NCBI GenBank assembly: GCA_963719275.1 | Contig: CAVRBT010000004.1 | Coordinates: 62,001 to 126,000 of the forward strand | Direction of reading: 5' to 3' | Length of the DNA: 64,000 nt | Source: AC-32 sp963719275 | GTDB taxonomy: Bacteria; Actinomycetota; Thermoleophilia; Gaiellales; Gaiellaceae | Shown: positions 22,717-30,249 of the stretch, piece by piece | Numbering within the stretch: position 1 is the first letter of the stretch | Layout of the letters: every line of letters begins with the position of its first letter | Translations under genes and position numbers: made by a program | Notes under the pieces: model-generated | Told to the model about the DNA's origin: nothing | Seen by the model: only the letters and a program-made list of their open reading frames with translations | Database searches by the model: none

Positions 22717-23458
22717 CAAGTGGAGCTCGATCAAGCACAAGAAGGGCGCGGCGGACAAGAAGCGCGGCCAGCTCTTCTCGAAGCTCTCGCGGGCGCTGAT
22801 CGTCGCCGCGCGGGAGGGCGGGCCTGACCCCGCCGCGAACCTCGCGCTCGCGAACGCGATCGAGAAGGCGCGCTCCTACTCCATGCCGAAGGACAACATC
22901 GACCGCGCGATCGCGCGCGGCTCGGGCACCGACGCCGACGCGGACGCATTTGAGCAGGTGCTGTACGAGGGCTACGGTCCGAACGGGGTCGCGGTGATCG
23001 TCGAGGCGCTTACCGACAACCGCAACCGCACCGCGGCCGATGTCCGCGCGGCCTTCACCAAGCACGACGGCAACCTCGGCACGTCGGGCTCCGTGGCTTG
23101 GTTGTTCGAGCGCCGCGGGGTGATCCTCGTCGACGCCGACCGCTTCGACGAGGACGAGCTGACGCTGGCGGCCGCCGAGGGCGGGGCGGAGGACGTCGAG
23201 CAGGACGGCTCGAGCTTCCGCGTCACCTCGGCACCCGAGGACCTGACGTCGGTGCGCGAGGCAATCGAGGCCGCCGGGATCGAGGTCGACTCGGCCGAGT
23301 TGACGATGGTCCCGAAGACGACGATCAACCTGGAGGACGAGAACGCCGCCAAGAAGACCCTGCGCCTGATCGACGCGCTCGACGAGAGCGACGACGTGCA
23401 GGAGGTCTATGCGAACTTCGACATCCCCGAGCGCGTGATGGAGACCGTCGCAACCTAG
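22703..23458 (+). CDS. YebC/PmpR family protein
   Basis: 251-residue member of the YebC/PmpR (TACO1-like) family. It opens with MSGHSKWSSIKHKKGAADKK and carries the conserved GPNGVAVIVEALTDNRNRT and NLGTSGSVAWLF segments. These proteins bind near the ribosome or act at promoters, depending on the member; recent work links them to relief of ribosome stalling at proline runs. GGAGGCGA precedes the ATG, which lies inside the end of pdxT. In this group of bacteria yebC commonly leads into ruvC-ruvA-ruvB, but here 5.6 kb intervene. Confidence 0.95.
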   Translation: MSGHSKWSSIKHKKGAADKKRGQLFSKLSRALIVAAREGGPDPAANLALANAIEKARSYSMPKDNIDRAIARGSGTDADADAFEQVLYEGYGPNGVAVIVEALTDNRNRTAADVRAAFTKHDGNLGTSGSVAWLFERRGVILVDADRFDEDELTLAAAEGGAEDVEQDGSSFRVTSAPEDLTSVREAIEAAGIEVDSAELTMVPKTTINLEDENAAKKTLRLIDALDESDDVQEVYANFDIPERVMETVAT

Positions 23459-23504
23459 GGGGATTGACCCCGTTGAGAGCGTCGGCGATCATCAGACGAC
23501 TGCG

Positions 23505-23518
23505 GCGGACATGTCCGC
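23505..23518. promoter_or_regulatory. perfect 14-bp palindrome upstream of a secreted protein gene
   Basis: GCGGACATGTCCGC is a perfect palindrome 24-37 nt before the ATG at 23542. It could be an operator for a dimeric regulator or a hairpin in the 5' leader. Confidence 0.35.
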
Positions 23519-23541
23519 TCTCGAGAAGGGGGTCCAAACCG

Positions 23542-24432
23542 ATGAAGTTCAAGTGGCTCGCGGCCGCCGTGGTCGCGGCGGCGTCCGTAATAGCAGCTGT
23601 CGCAGCTGCGACCGCCGTCGGCAGCGCGTCCAGCATGGCGGCCGGCCCTGCGTCCGGGTTCGTTCCGTCCCGTAACGCCCAGCACCAGGCCCGCGCCGGC
23701 GGGAGGGTCTTCCAGCTGGTGTGGCACAACGGCCCGGTCATGCACTCGACCACGGTCGTCCCCGTCTACTGGGGCACGCGATGGGGCAACACGTCGTTCG
23801 TCGGAGACAAGGTCTCCGGGCTCGACACCGTGTACTCGCGCGTGGGCGGCACGCCCTACGCCCGCACGAACGGGGAGTACTACGACGGCTCCGGAAACGT
23901 CGACACGACGGACATCTCGAAGTCGTCGAACCTGACCGACCTCACAGCGACGCCGTCGGGCGCGCCGTCGACGAACCAGGTCCTCGCCGAGGTCGCGAAG
24001 ATGACGAACAACCACCCGGTCGCAAACGCGTACTACCCGGTCTACTCCGACCAGCCGCGCGGCACCGCTGGCTACTGCGCGTGGCACAGCTCGGGCACGA
24101 TCAGCGGCATCCGCGTCCAGTTCGGGTTCTTCTTCAACCTGGACGGCGACCCGGGCTGTGATCCGCAGTCACCCCCGAGCCTCGGCCACAGCCAGGGGCT
24201 GGCGGCGCTCGCAAACGTGTCGGGCCACGAGCTCAGCGAGATGCTGACCGACCCGCAGCTGAACGCCTGGTACGACCAGAAGGGTGCCGAGAACTCCGAC
24301 AAATGTGCCTGGACGTTCGACGGGACGGTCTCGATCGGCGGCCAGAGCTGGAAGATGCAGGGCAACTGGAGCAACGCCGCCGCCGCCGCTCGCACCGGCT
24401 ACGCGAACGTCGGCTGCATCCAGACGAGCTAG
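23542..24432 (+). CDS. secreted PHI-1/EXORDIUM-like protein
   Basis: 296-residue protein with an N-terminal signal peptide (residues 1 to about 35, hydrophobic AAAVVAAASVIAAVAAA). The mature part contains PVYWGTRWGN, YDGSGNVDTT, FGFFFNLDGDPGC and GHELSEMLTDP, then ENSDKCAWTF. These segments resemble bacterial relatives of the plant PHI-1 (phosphate-induced, EXORDIUM) proteins. The GHELSE segment recalls a zinc-protease HExxE-like site, but protease activity is unproven. GAGAAGGGGG serves as ribosome site. A strong hairpin follows the stop. The protein is probably extracellular. Confidence 0.75.
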   Translation: MKFKWLAAAVVAAASVIAAVAAATAVGSASSMAAGPASGFVPSRNAQHQARAGGRVFQLVWHNGPVMHSTTVVPVYWGTRWGNTSFVGDKVSGLDTVYSRVGGTPYARTNGEYYDGSGNVDTTDISKSSNLTDLTATPSGAPSTNQVLAEVAKMTNNHPVANAYYPVYSDQPRGTAGYCAWHSSGTISGIRVQFGFFFNLDGDPGCDPQSPPSLGHSQGLAALANVSGHELSEMLTDPQLNAWYDQKGAENSDKCAWTFDGTVSIGGQSWKMQGNWSNAAAAARTGYANVGCIQTS

Positions 24433-24443
24433 CTGCCTAGCAC

Positions 24444-24480
24444 GACAGCGCCTTCCCGTTCACCCCGGGAGGGCGCTGTC
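24444..24480. terminator. bidirectional hairpin terminator
   Basis: GACAGCGCC ... GGCGCTGTC inverted repeat with an extra TCCC/GGGA pairing inside, located between the convergent stops at 24432 and 24485. Confidence 0.7.
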
Positions 24481-24484
24481 CGCG

Positions 24485-25330
24485 CTAGGCCAGCGCTTCC
24501 GCGACGTTCCCTACCGACGCCTCGTCGATCGGGTCGAGGATCAGGATCGCCTCGTCGGCGCCCGCGCCGGCCAGCTCCTCCAGGTGCCTGCGAAGGTCGC
24601 GAGAATCCACGGGCGGAGAGTCCTCTTCGAAGGGCCGCTCGCCGCGGCCGCCTTTCACGCTCACGAGCACGCACGCGCTGCGCTTGAAGCTGCCCTCGAA
24701 CCGGGAGCTCAGCTCGGCGAAGCCCTCCGGCGTGTTGCCGTACCACGAGTACCAGCAGTTCCACCAGTCGGCGTGCGGCCCCGCGGCCGCCATTACGCGC
24801 GTGCCGCTAGTGCCGACGAGTAGCGGCACCAGCCGCGCAGGCGGAGGCAGGAGAACCGCGTCTTCGACCCGGTGGTAGCGGCCCACGAAGCCCACGCGCT
24901 CGCCCGCCAGCAGCCGTCTGATGATCTCGAAGGCCTCCTCGAAGCGCGCCACCCGATGGTCGAACGGGATCCCGAACGCTTGGAACTCGACCTCGTTCCA
25001 GCCGGTGCCGAGGCCGAGCACGAAGCGGCCGCCTGAGATCTCGTCGATCGCCGCCGCCATGCGCGCGATCAGCCCGGGCGGATGGAACGCCGTCGCGGCC
25101 ACGAGCGGTCCGAGCCGCACGCGCACGGTCGCCGCGGCCAGCGCGGCGAGCACCGACCATGCGTCCCACGGACCGAGCTCCGGCCGGCCGTCGCCGCGGT
25201 AGAGCATGTGGTCGCCGACCCAGAGCGAATCGAACCCGGCCGCCTCTGTTGCTCGCGCGATTCCGAGCAGCTCGGGCCAGCGCACCTCGCGCTCCACCTC
25301 CGGGAGCTGGACGCCGACCCGCAGCCTCAC
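24485..25330 (-). CDS. LLM-class (luciferase-like) oxidoreductase, F420-type
   Basis: 281-residue TIM-barrel flavin/F420 oxidoreductase. It opens with MRLRVGVQLPEVEREVRWPELLGIARATEAAGFDSLWVGDHM. The segment RFVLGLGTGWNEVEFQAFG is the hallmark of the F420-dependent LLM class, and LLVGTSGTRVM forms the later phosphate-binding part. These enzymes use reduced F420 (or FMN) on varied substrates; the substrate here is unknown. The GTG at 25330 overlaps the stop of the upstream GNAT gene by 4 nt (GTGA), so they form an operon. Confidence 0.9.
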   Translation of the reverse strand: MRLRVGVQLPEVEREVRWPELLGIARATEAAGFDSLWVGDHMLYRGDGRPELGPWDAWSVLAALAAATVRVRLGPLVAATAFHPPGLIARMAAAIDEISGGRFVLGLGTGWNEVEFQAFGIPFDHRVARFEEAFEIIRRLLAGERVGFVGRYHRVEDAVLLPPPARLVPLLVGTSGTRVMAAAGPHADWWNCWYSWYGNTPEGFAELSSRFEGSFKRSACVLVSVKGGRGERPFEEDSPPVDSRDLRRHLEELAGAGADEAILILDPIDEASVGNVAEALA

Positions 25331-25788
25331 CGATCCGCGTCCTCGGCCATCGTCAGGAACGGGACCTCGCCGAAGCGCTCGAAGCTGCGGACGTGCTGCG
25401 AGACGACCACGAAGCCGGCGCGCTCGTAGACCCGGCGCGCCCGCTCGTTGAACCCGGCCACGTGCAGGTAGACGCGCCGAGGCTCGTACCGCTCGTGTGC
25501 GAACTCGAGCCCGGTGAGGAAGAACTCGAGCCCGAGACCCTTGCCGGTGAGGCCGGGCCGCAGGCCGAGGCCGTAGTCGAGGTCGGGCGGCTTCGGCTCG
25601 AAGTAGTAGAAGCCGACGAGGCTGCCGTTCTCGTCGAACGCGCCGAAGTAGCGCTCCGGGTTCAACACCGGATCGATGTCGCCGTCGTAGAAGTCGTACG
25701 GCGGCGGGTAACGCCAGGAAGCCATCTCACCTTGGCTTTCCTCCGTAGCTTCTTCGATTCTGAGCGGCCCCAGACTCTCCGTTGGCAA
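25327..25788 (-). CDS. GNAT family N-acetyltransferase
   Basis: 153-residue acetyltransferase. The sequence LRIEEATEESQGEMASWRYPPPYDFYDGD is a recognisable start of one GNAT subgroup. The acetyl-CoA loop is LRPGLTGKGLGLEFFLTGLEFA, where the canonical Q/RxxGxG/A is partly kept (TGKGLG). The end, NERARRVYERAGFVVV, is the alpha4/beta6 signature. A TTG at 25788 is the first usable codon, but AGGAGG lies too close to it, so the exact start is unsure. It is coupled to the downstream LLM oxidoreductase. Confidence 0.85.
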   Translation of the reverse strand: MPTESLGPLRIEEATEESQGEMASWRYPPPYDFYDGDIDPVLNPERYFGAFDENGSLVGFYYFEPKPPDLDYGLGLRPGLTGKGLGLEFFLTGLEFAHERYEPRRVYLHVAGFNERARRVYERAGFVVVSQHVRSFERFGEVPFLTMAEDADR

Positions 25789-25882
25789 CCCTCCTGGTAA
25801 CCATGTTCGCAGTGATCGCCGAAGAAGAACCCGTTAGACGAAACCGCTTCAGCAGGGCTTTGCTAGAGAGCGACTTTTCACA

Positions 25883-25913
25883 AGAGCGGGCCAACCAAGC
25901 GATGGCCCGCTCT
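25883..25913 (-). terminator. intrinsic terminator of the four-TM gene pair
   Basis: 11-bp perfect stem AGAGCGGGCCA / TGGCCCGCTCT, 28 nt after the stop at 25941, followed on the minus strand by TTGTGAAAAG. Confidence 0.65.
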
Positions 25914-25940
25914 TTCAGGTCAAGTGCCGGTGGAGCGCCT

Positions 25941-26801
25941 TTACGAGGCAGGCCCGGTTTCCCGCGCCGGCGGCTCGCTGCTCTTGCCGAAGATCGCATC
26001 AGCCGCACGCGCCAGGCTGGCGATGAAGTTGGGCGAGAACATGCCGGCCAGGGCGGCGATGAACAGGAGGCCTGTGGGGCTGTAGCTCGGCGAACTCGAG
26101 CCGCTTGCGACCAGGAAGCCGCCTACGAAACCCGCGAAGGCAACCAGACCGAGCGCCGCACCCAGGAGCGGCAACAGGATCAGAAGCGGTAGGTCGTAAA
26201 TCGAGAAGCCGCCCCTGAGGGCGGCGTCGTCCTCGAGCTCGCGCAGTACCGCGTACTCGCTTCTAGTCAATCCGAGCTGGCGGCGCTCCTGCTCCCGTGC
26301 GGCCAGCTCGGCCGCCTCCTTCTTGGTCAAGCGCTGGAGATCGGGCGCGCGAGCGAGGTCGTCCTCCTGTTGTGCAGCTTGCTCGCCCTCGCCTTCGGCC
26401 GCGACCGACTCCGCAGTCGGGTGCAGCGATCGCTCGAGCATGAACCGGTCGCGCACTGCCCGCCGGCGAATCAGGCCGCGCTCGACGACCGTCCCGTCCG
26501 ACAGCTCCCAGCGTCCGCGCTCGAGGTTGCTCATCATCTCGTAGAGCGCGCGCACGGTCGCCCCGAGCGCTCCGCCCGCCAGCGAGAGCGCCGCCACCTG
26601 TGTCAGGTCGTCACTGCGGGTCGAGTCCAGCAGAAGCAGCGCGGCCACCAGCGCGCCGGCACCGACCAGCACGAAGTACATACAGGAGGCGGCGATCGCG
26701 ATCTCGAGCTGGCGCCTCAGCGCGATCCGGCGCTTGATCATCGCCCCTTGCTCCTCGAGCCGCTGCTCGTACTCCTCCCAGTTCGAGGGCCTTGGCTTCA
26801 C
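25941..26801 (-). CDS. membrane protein, two-plus-two TM family
   Basis: 286-residue protein. A helical N-terminus (WEEYEQRLEEQGAMIKRRIALRRQLE) is followed by TM1-TM2 (about residues 35-85, with SLAGGALGATVRALYEMM). A charged cytoplasmic domain of about 110 residues comes next (with ERGRWELSDGTVVERGLIRRRAVRDRFM and a Gln/Glu-rich helix), then TM3-TM4 (about 200-265), ending LAGMFSPNFIASLARAADAIF. The topology and the GG-GA motif in TM2 match the endolysin-linked protein at 12833-13954. The GTG at 26801 overlaps the preceding stop (GTGA). Function unknown. Confidence 0.65.
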   Translation of the reverse strand: MKPRPSNWEEYEQRLEEQGAMIKRRIALRRQLEIAIAASCMYFVLVGAGALVAALLLLDSTRSDDLTQVAALSLAGGALGATVRALYEMMSNLERGRWELSDGTVVERGLIRRRAVRDRFMLERSLHPTAESVAAEGEGEQAAQQEDDLARAPDLQRLTKKEAAELAAREQERRQLGLTRSEYAVLRELEDDAALRGGFSIYDLPLLILLPLLGAALGLVAFAGFVGGFLVASGSSSPSYSPTGLLFIAALAGMFSPNFIASLARAADAIFGKSSEPPARETGPAS

Positions 26802-27364
26802 GGCTGTTCTTCGAGGCTCGAGGAGACGATCGTCGTTCTGCCCAACTGAGCGAGGGTAAGTGCCGTTGCCAGCGCGACCACGTACACGGTCTGCGGTCGG
26901 TAGGAGCCGTCGGCGCCGTAGCGAGTGAGGGCGAGTGCGCCGCCCGCGCCGGCAGCAGCGCCGAAGGCAAGCGGCGCGACGAGCATCGACCAGACTCGCC
27001 ACTCGGGCCACGCCGGCGGACCGACGCGCCTGCGCACTCGTGTCGCCAGACGCCGCACGCAGACGAGCACCCCGCCGAGGAGGCCGCCCAGCACCCCCAC
27101 GATGAGCACGCTCGATAGCCGGCTCACTTGCGCGCGGGTCAGATAGGAGAACGATCCGGCTAAGAGCGCCGCAAGCAGCGGGAAGAGGAACAGGGCAGCG
27201 AGGCTCGCGTGCCGCCTCGCCTTTCGCCAGTAGTGCTCCTTGATCCGGGTGATCTCGAGCTCGTGGCACGCCTGGGCGAGCAAGAGATCGTTCCACTCGT
27301 AGCTGAACTTCATCAACGCCCGCCTTACCGCCGCAGCTACTTGGTCTCTTGGCCATTCTCTCAT
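26798..27364 (-). CDS. four-TM membrane protein, partner of the next gene
   Basis: 188-residue protein. An N-terminal cytoplasmic helix (NDLLLAQACHELEITRIKEHYWRKARRH) is followed by four hydrophobic helices in two pairs; the second contains GVLGGLLGGVLVCVRRL. Pair spacing is like the 25941 and 12833 proteins, so the three may be distant homologues. The ATG at 27364 has no clear Shine-Dalgarno. It is translationally coupled to the 25941-26801 gene. No function can be assigned. Confidence 0.65.
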   Translation of the reverse strand: MREWPRDQVAAAVRRALMKFSYEWNDLLLAQACHELEITRIKEHYWRKARRHASLAALFLFPLLAALLAGSFSYLTRAQVSRLSSVLIVGVLGGLLGGVLVCVRRLATRVRRRVGPPAWPEWRVWSMLVAPLAFGAAAGAGGALALTRYGADGSYRPQTVYVVALATALTLAQLGRTTIVSSSLEEQP

Positions 27365-27477
27365 TGCAGGCGGCGCGCTCCTGGTACTGCGAGAGACCGC
27401 GATCCTGCGGGAAGACCCTGAGCGCCAGAGCAGAGCTTGGGTTGCTCAGCTGACTAGCGGAACAGCCGCTGAGACGT

Positions 27478-27621
27478 TTAGGCGTGCGCTTCGTCTTCGA
27501 GCCCAAACGCTTCGAGGGAGACGCCCTGGAGGTCCGCTTGCTCGAGTGCGTCGAGCAGCTCGGCCGGCGGATGCTTGAGCTGTGATTCGTGCTCGGAGAA
27601 CGAGTCGCCCACGGGCCGCAT
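27478..27621 (-). CDS. possible 47-residue acidic peptide
   Basis: A short minus-strand frame from ATG 27621 with normal amino-acid composition (DSFSEHESQLKHPPAEL, then DALEQADLQGVSLEAFGLEDEAHA). It reads more like protein than the competing frames, but there is no ribosome site or known match, and it could be a remnant. Confidence 0.25.
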   Translation of the reverse strand: MRPVGDSFSEHESQLKHPPAELLDALEQADLQGVSLEAFGLEDEAHA

Positions 27622-27659
27622 CTGCGGATGCGGCGCAGACTACTCGGCAGCGATCTGTC

Positions 27660-27834
27660 CGACCCGGCCTCGACGGACCGTCGCGCCAAGGTGTTGCGAG
27701 CGGTACGGGGGTATCCGGATCAGTTCCTCTTCACCCGGTTCCCGAGCGACATGACCTGGAAGCTCGCGAAGGTCACGGTGGGCGAGCTGGGACTCGATGA
27801 AGCGGGCGGGCGCTCTCCATGTCTGGCTAGGTAA
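27660..27834 (+). pseudogene. 3' end of an unidentified gene
   Basis: The forward frame ending at 27834 contains RAVRGYPDQFLFTRFPSDMTW and KLAKVTVGELG, which look like real protein sequence. The part upstream of about 27680 does not. A strong hairpin begins 4 nt after the stop, as at the end of a real transcript. The most likely reading is the surviving C-terminal part of a lost gene. Confidence 0.3.
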
Positions 27835-27837
27835 GTG

Positions 27838-27896
27838 ACGCCCCGGCCGAGTTCGCCGCCGGTGGGCAGGTTCACCGTCCGTCTCGGCCGGGGCGT
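27838..27896 (+). terminator. long GC-rich inverted repeat
   Basis: Perfect 14-bp repeat ACGCCCCGGCCGAG / CTCGGCCGGGGCGT around a 31-nt loop, followed by TCCT. It lies just after the gene remnant at 27660-27834 and 189 nt before the cupredoxin-like gene. Confidence 0.55.
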
Positions 27897-28084
27897 TCCT
27901 CACGACCCGTCACCGACGCTACCGCGCATCGTATTCCGATCGAGGGTGAAGCGGCCAATCCTTACAGCCTCCGAACGAGATCGTGGCCCGGTAAGGACTC
28001 CGTAAGCATTTCGAGAAGGATGGATCGTAGTCCAATAATTTGGGTAACCCTCTCGCATTCGCTGGCACGAAAAGGGGGTACGAA

Positions 28085-28939
28085 ATGCGCAAGCTCGCGC
28101 TACTGACTGCGGTGCTGGCGGCCCTGCTAGTCACGCCGCAAGCGCTTGCACAGACAGTGACCGTGCAGATTCTGAAGCACGGCTTCTCACCAGAGAGCGT
28201 GACGGTCGCACGAAACGACACGGTCATCTGGAAGAACGCGGACAAGGCCAAACACCAGGTCGTGGCCGACAACGGCTCGTTCCAGTCGCCCGTGCTCTCA
28301 CCCGGGAAGACGTATTCGCACGTCTTCGGCGTCACCGGCACGTTCAGCTACCACGGCGCGCTGCACCCGGCCTTGCGGGGTGCGGTTGCCGTACGCACAG
28401 TCAGCCTGGGGGCCTCGCGGACGGTGCTCACCTACGGGACCGGCACGCGGCTCTCGGGTCGCGTCTCGAACGGGAAGGCCGGCGAGGAGGTCACGATCCG
28501 TGCCGAGCCGTTCGACCATCCGGCACGGCTGATCACAGTGACCACGGAGGCGGGCGGCTACTGGTCGCTCCGCGTCTACCCGCTGATCAAGACGAGCTAC
28601 GAGGCAAGCTGGGGGTCGGTGGCGAGCGCGGTCACCAAGACGGTCTTCGTCCGCCCGCGGCTGATCCTGAGGAGGCGCCACCACGGGTACTTCTCGGTCA
28701 CGCTGTTCGACCTGAACCAGCTTCCGAACAACCACGTTTGGATCTCACGCTGGTCGCCGTGGCGGCACCGGTACGTGCACTTCGCCAGGATCTTTCTCGA
28801 GCCCACGAACCGCGAGGTGATCTGGAAGGCGACCTTCCGGCTGCGCGTGCGCAGCGGAACAAAGCTAAAGGCGTTCATCACTGGCTACCAGGCCGGGCCG
28901 GGCTACCTGGCTGCGACCAGCGACCCGGTCCGACGTTAG
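28085..28939 (+). CDS. secreted cupredoxin-fold protein lacking the copper Cys
   Basis: 284-residue protein with a clear signal peptide (MRKLALLTAVLAALLVTPQALAQ). A plastocyanin-like domain follows (about residues 24-100): GFSPESVTVARNDTVIWKN, HQVV, then FSYHGALHPALRG. In type-1 copper proteins the last segment is YHCxxHPxM; here Cys is Gly and Met is Leu, so a normal blue-copper site cannot form. The remaining 180 residues are strand-rich, in Ig-like repeats (SGRVSNGKAGEEVTIRAEP, later LFDLNQLPNNHVWISRW). AAGGGGG precedes the ATG at 28085. It is probably an extracellular or surface protein of unknown role. Confidence 0.75.
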   Translation: MRKLALLTAVLAALLVTPQALAQTVTVQILKHGFSPESVTVARNDTVIWKNADKAKHQVVADNGSFQSPVLSPGKTYSHVFGVTGTFSYHGALHPALRGAVAVRTVSLGASRTVLTYGTGTRLSGRVSNGKAGEEVTIRAEPFDHPARLITVTTEAGGYWSLRVYPLIKTSYEASWGSVASAVTKTVFVRPRLILRRRHHGYFSVTLFDLNQLPNNHVWISRWSPWRHRYVHFARIFLEPTNREVIWKATFRLRVRSGTKLKAFITGYQAGPGYLAATSDPVRR

Positions 28940-28950
28940 GGTCGGCCGCT

Positions 28951-28982
28951 GCGGCCGCCGGGGGACTTCCTCCGGCGGCCGC
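28951..28982 (+). terminator. hairpin terminator of the cupredoxin-like gene
   Basis: 11-bp stem GCGGCCGCCGG / CCGGCGGCCGC, 12 nt after the stop at 28939. Confidence 0.65.
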
Positions 28983-29085
28983 CGATCTCGAGCACGTCTA
29001 TCCTCGTCTTCTCTGCTCTCCGCTTGCAGGTTCGTCCTCCTCACCGGGCCCGAACGTCTCCAGCAGGAGTATCCGGCATGCTGCC

Positions 29086-29091
29086 TAAGGT
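29086..29091 (+). promoter_or_regulatory. -10 hexamer TAAGGT of ruvC (leaderless)
   Basis: TAAGGT lies 6 nt before the ruvC GTG, with no ribosome site between. Confidence 0.55.
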
Positions 29092-29097
29092 TTCGGC

Positions 29098-29589
29098 GTG
29101 AAAGTTCTAGGCATCGATCCAGGAACGGCAGCATGCGGGTTCGGCATCGTCCACGAAAGAAGAAGCCGCCTGAAGGCGGTGGAGTTCGGCTGCTGGCACA
29201 CGCCGGCCCGCCAGCGCCCCGAGCTGCGCCTCTTGACGATCTACCACGGGGTCGCCGGGCTGATCGAGGAGTTCGGGCCGGATGCGGTCGTCCTCGAGGA
29301 GTCGTTCGTCGGCGCCGACGCCCGCATCGCACTCTCCGTCGGGCAGGCACGCGGCGCCGTAATGGTCGCCGCCGCGTCGTCCGGCATCGAGTGCGCTGAG
29401 TACGCGCCCTCGCGCGTGAAGCAGGCGGTCTGCGCCTACGGCCGTGCCGAGAAGGCGCAGGTGCAGCGAATGGTCGCCGCGATCCTCGGGTTGGAGAAGG
29501 CGCCGACGCCGCACCACGCGGCCGACGCGCTCGCAGTCGCGATCTGCCACGCCCTTGCGCCGCCGCTGCTCAAGGCCCGTGCGAGCTAA
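29098..29589 (+). CDS. ruvC: Holliday junction resolvase RuvC
   Basis: 163-residue RNase H-fold endonuclease that cuts Holliday junctions delivered by RuvAB. The catalytic acidic residues sit in the family contexts: Asp7 (VLGIDPGTAACGFGIV), Glu in VVLEESFVG, and the C-terminal HHAADALAVAICHA with the last Asp. Length is normal. The GTG at 29098 is set by TAAGGT 6 nt upstream. About 97 nt separate it from ruvA, which has a similar hexamer of its own. Confidence 0.96.
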   Translation: MKVLGIDPGTAACGFGIVHERRSRLKAVEFGCWHTPARQRPELRLLTIYHGVAGLIEEFGPDAVVLEESFVGADARIALSVGQARGAVMVAAASSGIECAEYAPSRVKQAVCAYGRAEKAQVQRMVAAILGLEKAPTPHHAADALAVAICHALAPPLLKARAS

Positions 29590-29673
29590 TCGGGGAGGGC
29601 TTGCCGAAACAGTGACGAGAGCCTCTACCGTCCCGCAAAGCCCTCCTGTCGCAGGAACGTCCGCGCCCGCGCC

Positions 29674-29679
29674 TAACCT
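29674..29679 (+). promoter_or_regulatory. -10 hexamer TAACCT of ruvA (leaderless)
   Basis: TAACCT lies 6 nt before the ruvA GTG at 29686, so ruvAB may be transcribed apart from ruvC. Confidence 0.5.
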
Positions 29680-29685
29680 CTCCGT

Positions 29686-30249
29686 GTGATCTCGCGTCTG
29701 CGGGGAACTGCCGTCGCGCGCGTCGGCGACCGGGTTGTGCTCGACGTCGGGGGCGTGGGCTACGCGCTGGCCGTGACGCCGACCGCGGCGCGGCTCGCCG
29801 AGCACGGGGGAGAGCTAACGCTCGAGACCTACCTGCACGTGCGCGAGGACGCGCTCCAGCTCTACGGGTTCGGCGAAGCCGCCGAGCGCGAGCTGTTCGA
29901 GCACCTCCTCGCCGTCTCCGGGGTCGGCCCGAAGGTCGCGCTCGCGATCGTCTCGGGCTCGCCGCCCGGCGACCTGCGCCGCGCGATCGCGCTGGAGGAC
30001 ACGGCGCGCTTCGAGGCGATCCCCGGGATCGGCAAGAAGACCGCGCAGCGCGTCGTGCTGGAGCTGAAGGAGAAGCTCGGCACGATGGACGAGCCGACGC
30101 CGATCGCCGGCAAACCGCATGCGGTCGCGCGCGAAGCGCTCGTCGAGCTCGGCTGGTCGGTGACCGAGGCCGAGGAGGCACTGGCCGCGACCGATCCGAG
30201 CCTGCCGCCCGAGGAGCGCGTGCGCCAGGCTTTGAAGGCGGCCGCTTGA
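29686..30249 (+). CDS. ruvA: Holliday junction branch migration protein RuvA
   Basis: 187-residue tetrameric Holliday-junction binding protein. An OB-fold N-terminus (MISRLRGTAVARVGDRVVLDVGGVGY) is followed by the two helix-hairpin-helix motifs (AVSGVGPKVALAIVSG and AIPGIGKKTAQRVVLELKEK) and a C-terminal RuvB-contacting helix bundle (EALVELGWSVTEAEEAL). The stop overlaps the ruvB TTG (TTGA). Confidence 0.96.
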   Translation: MISRLRGTAVARVGDRVVLDVGGVGYALAVTPTAARLAEHGGELTLETYLHVREDALQLYGFGEAAERELFEHLLAVSGVGPKVALAIVSGSPPGDLRRAIALEDTARFEAIPGIGKKTAQRVVLELKEKLGTMDEPTPIAGKPHAVAREALVELGWSVTEAEEALAATDPSLPPEERVRQALKAAA

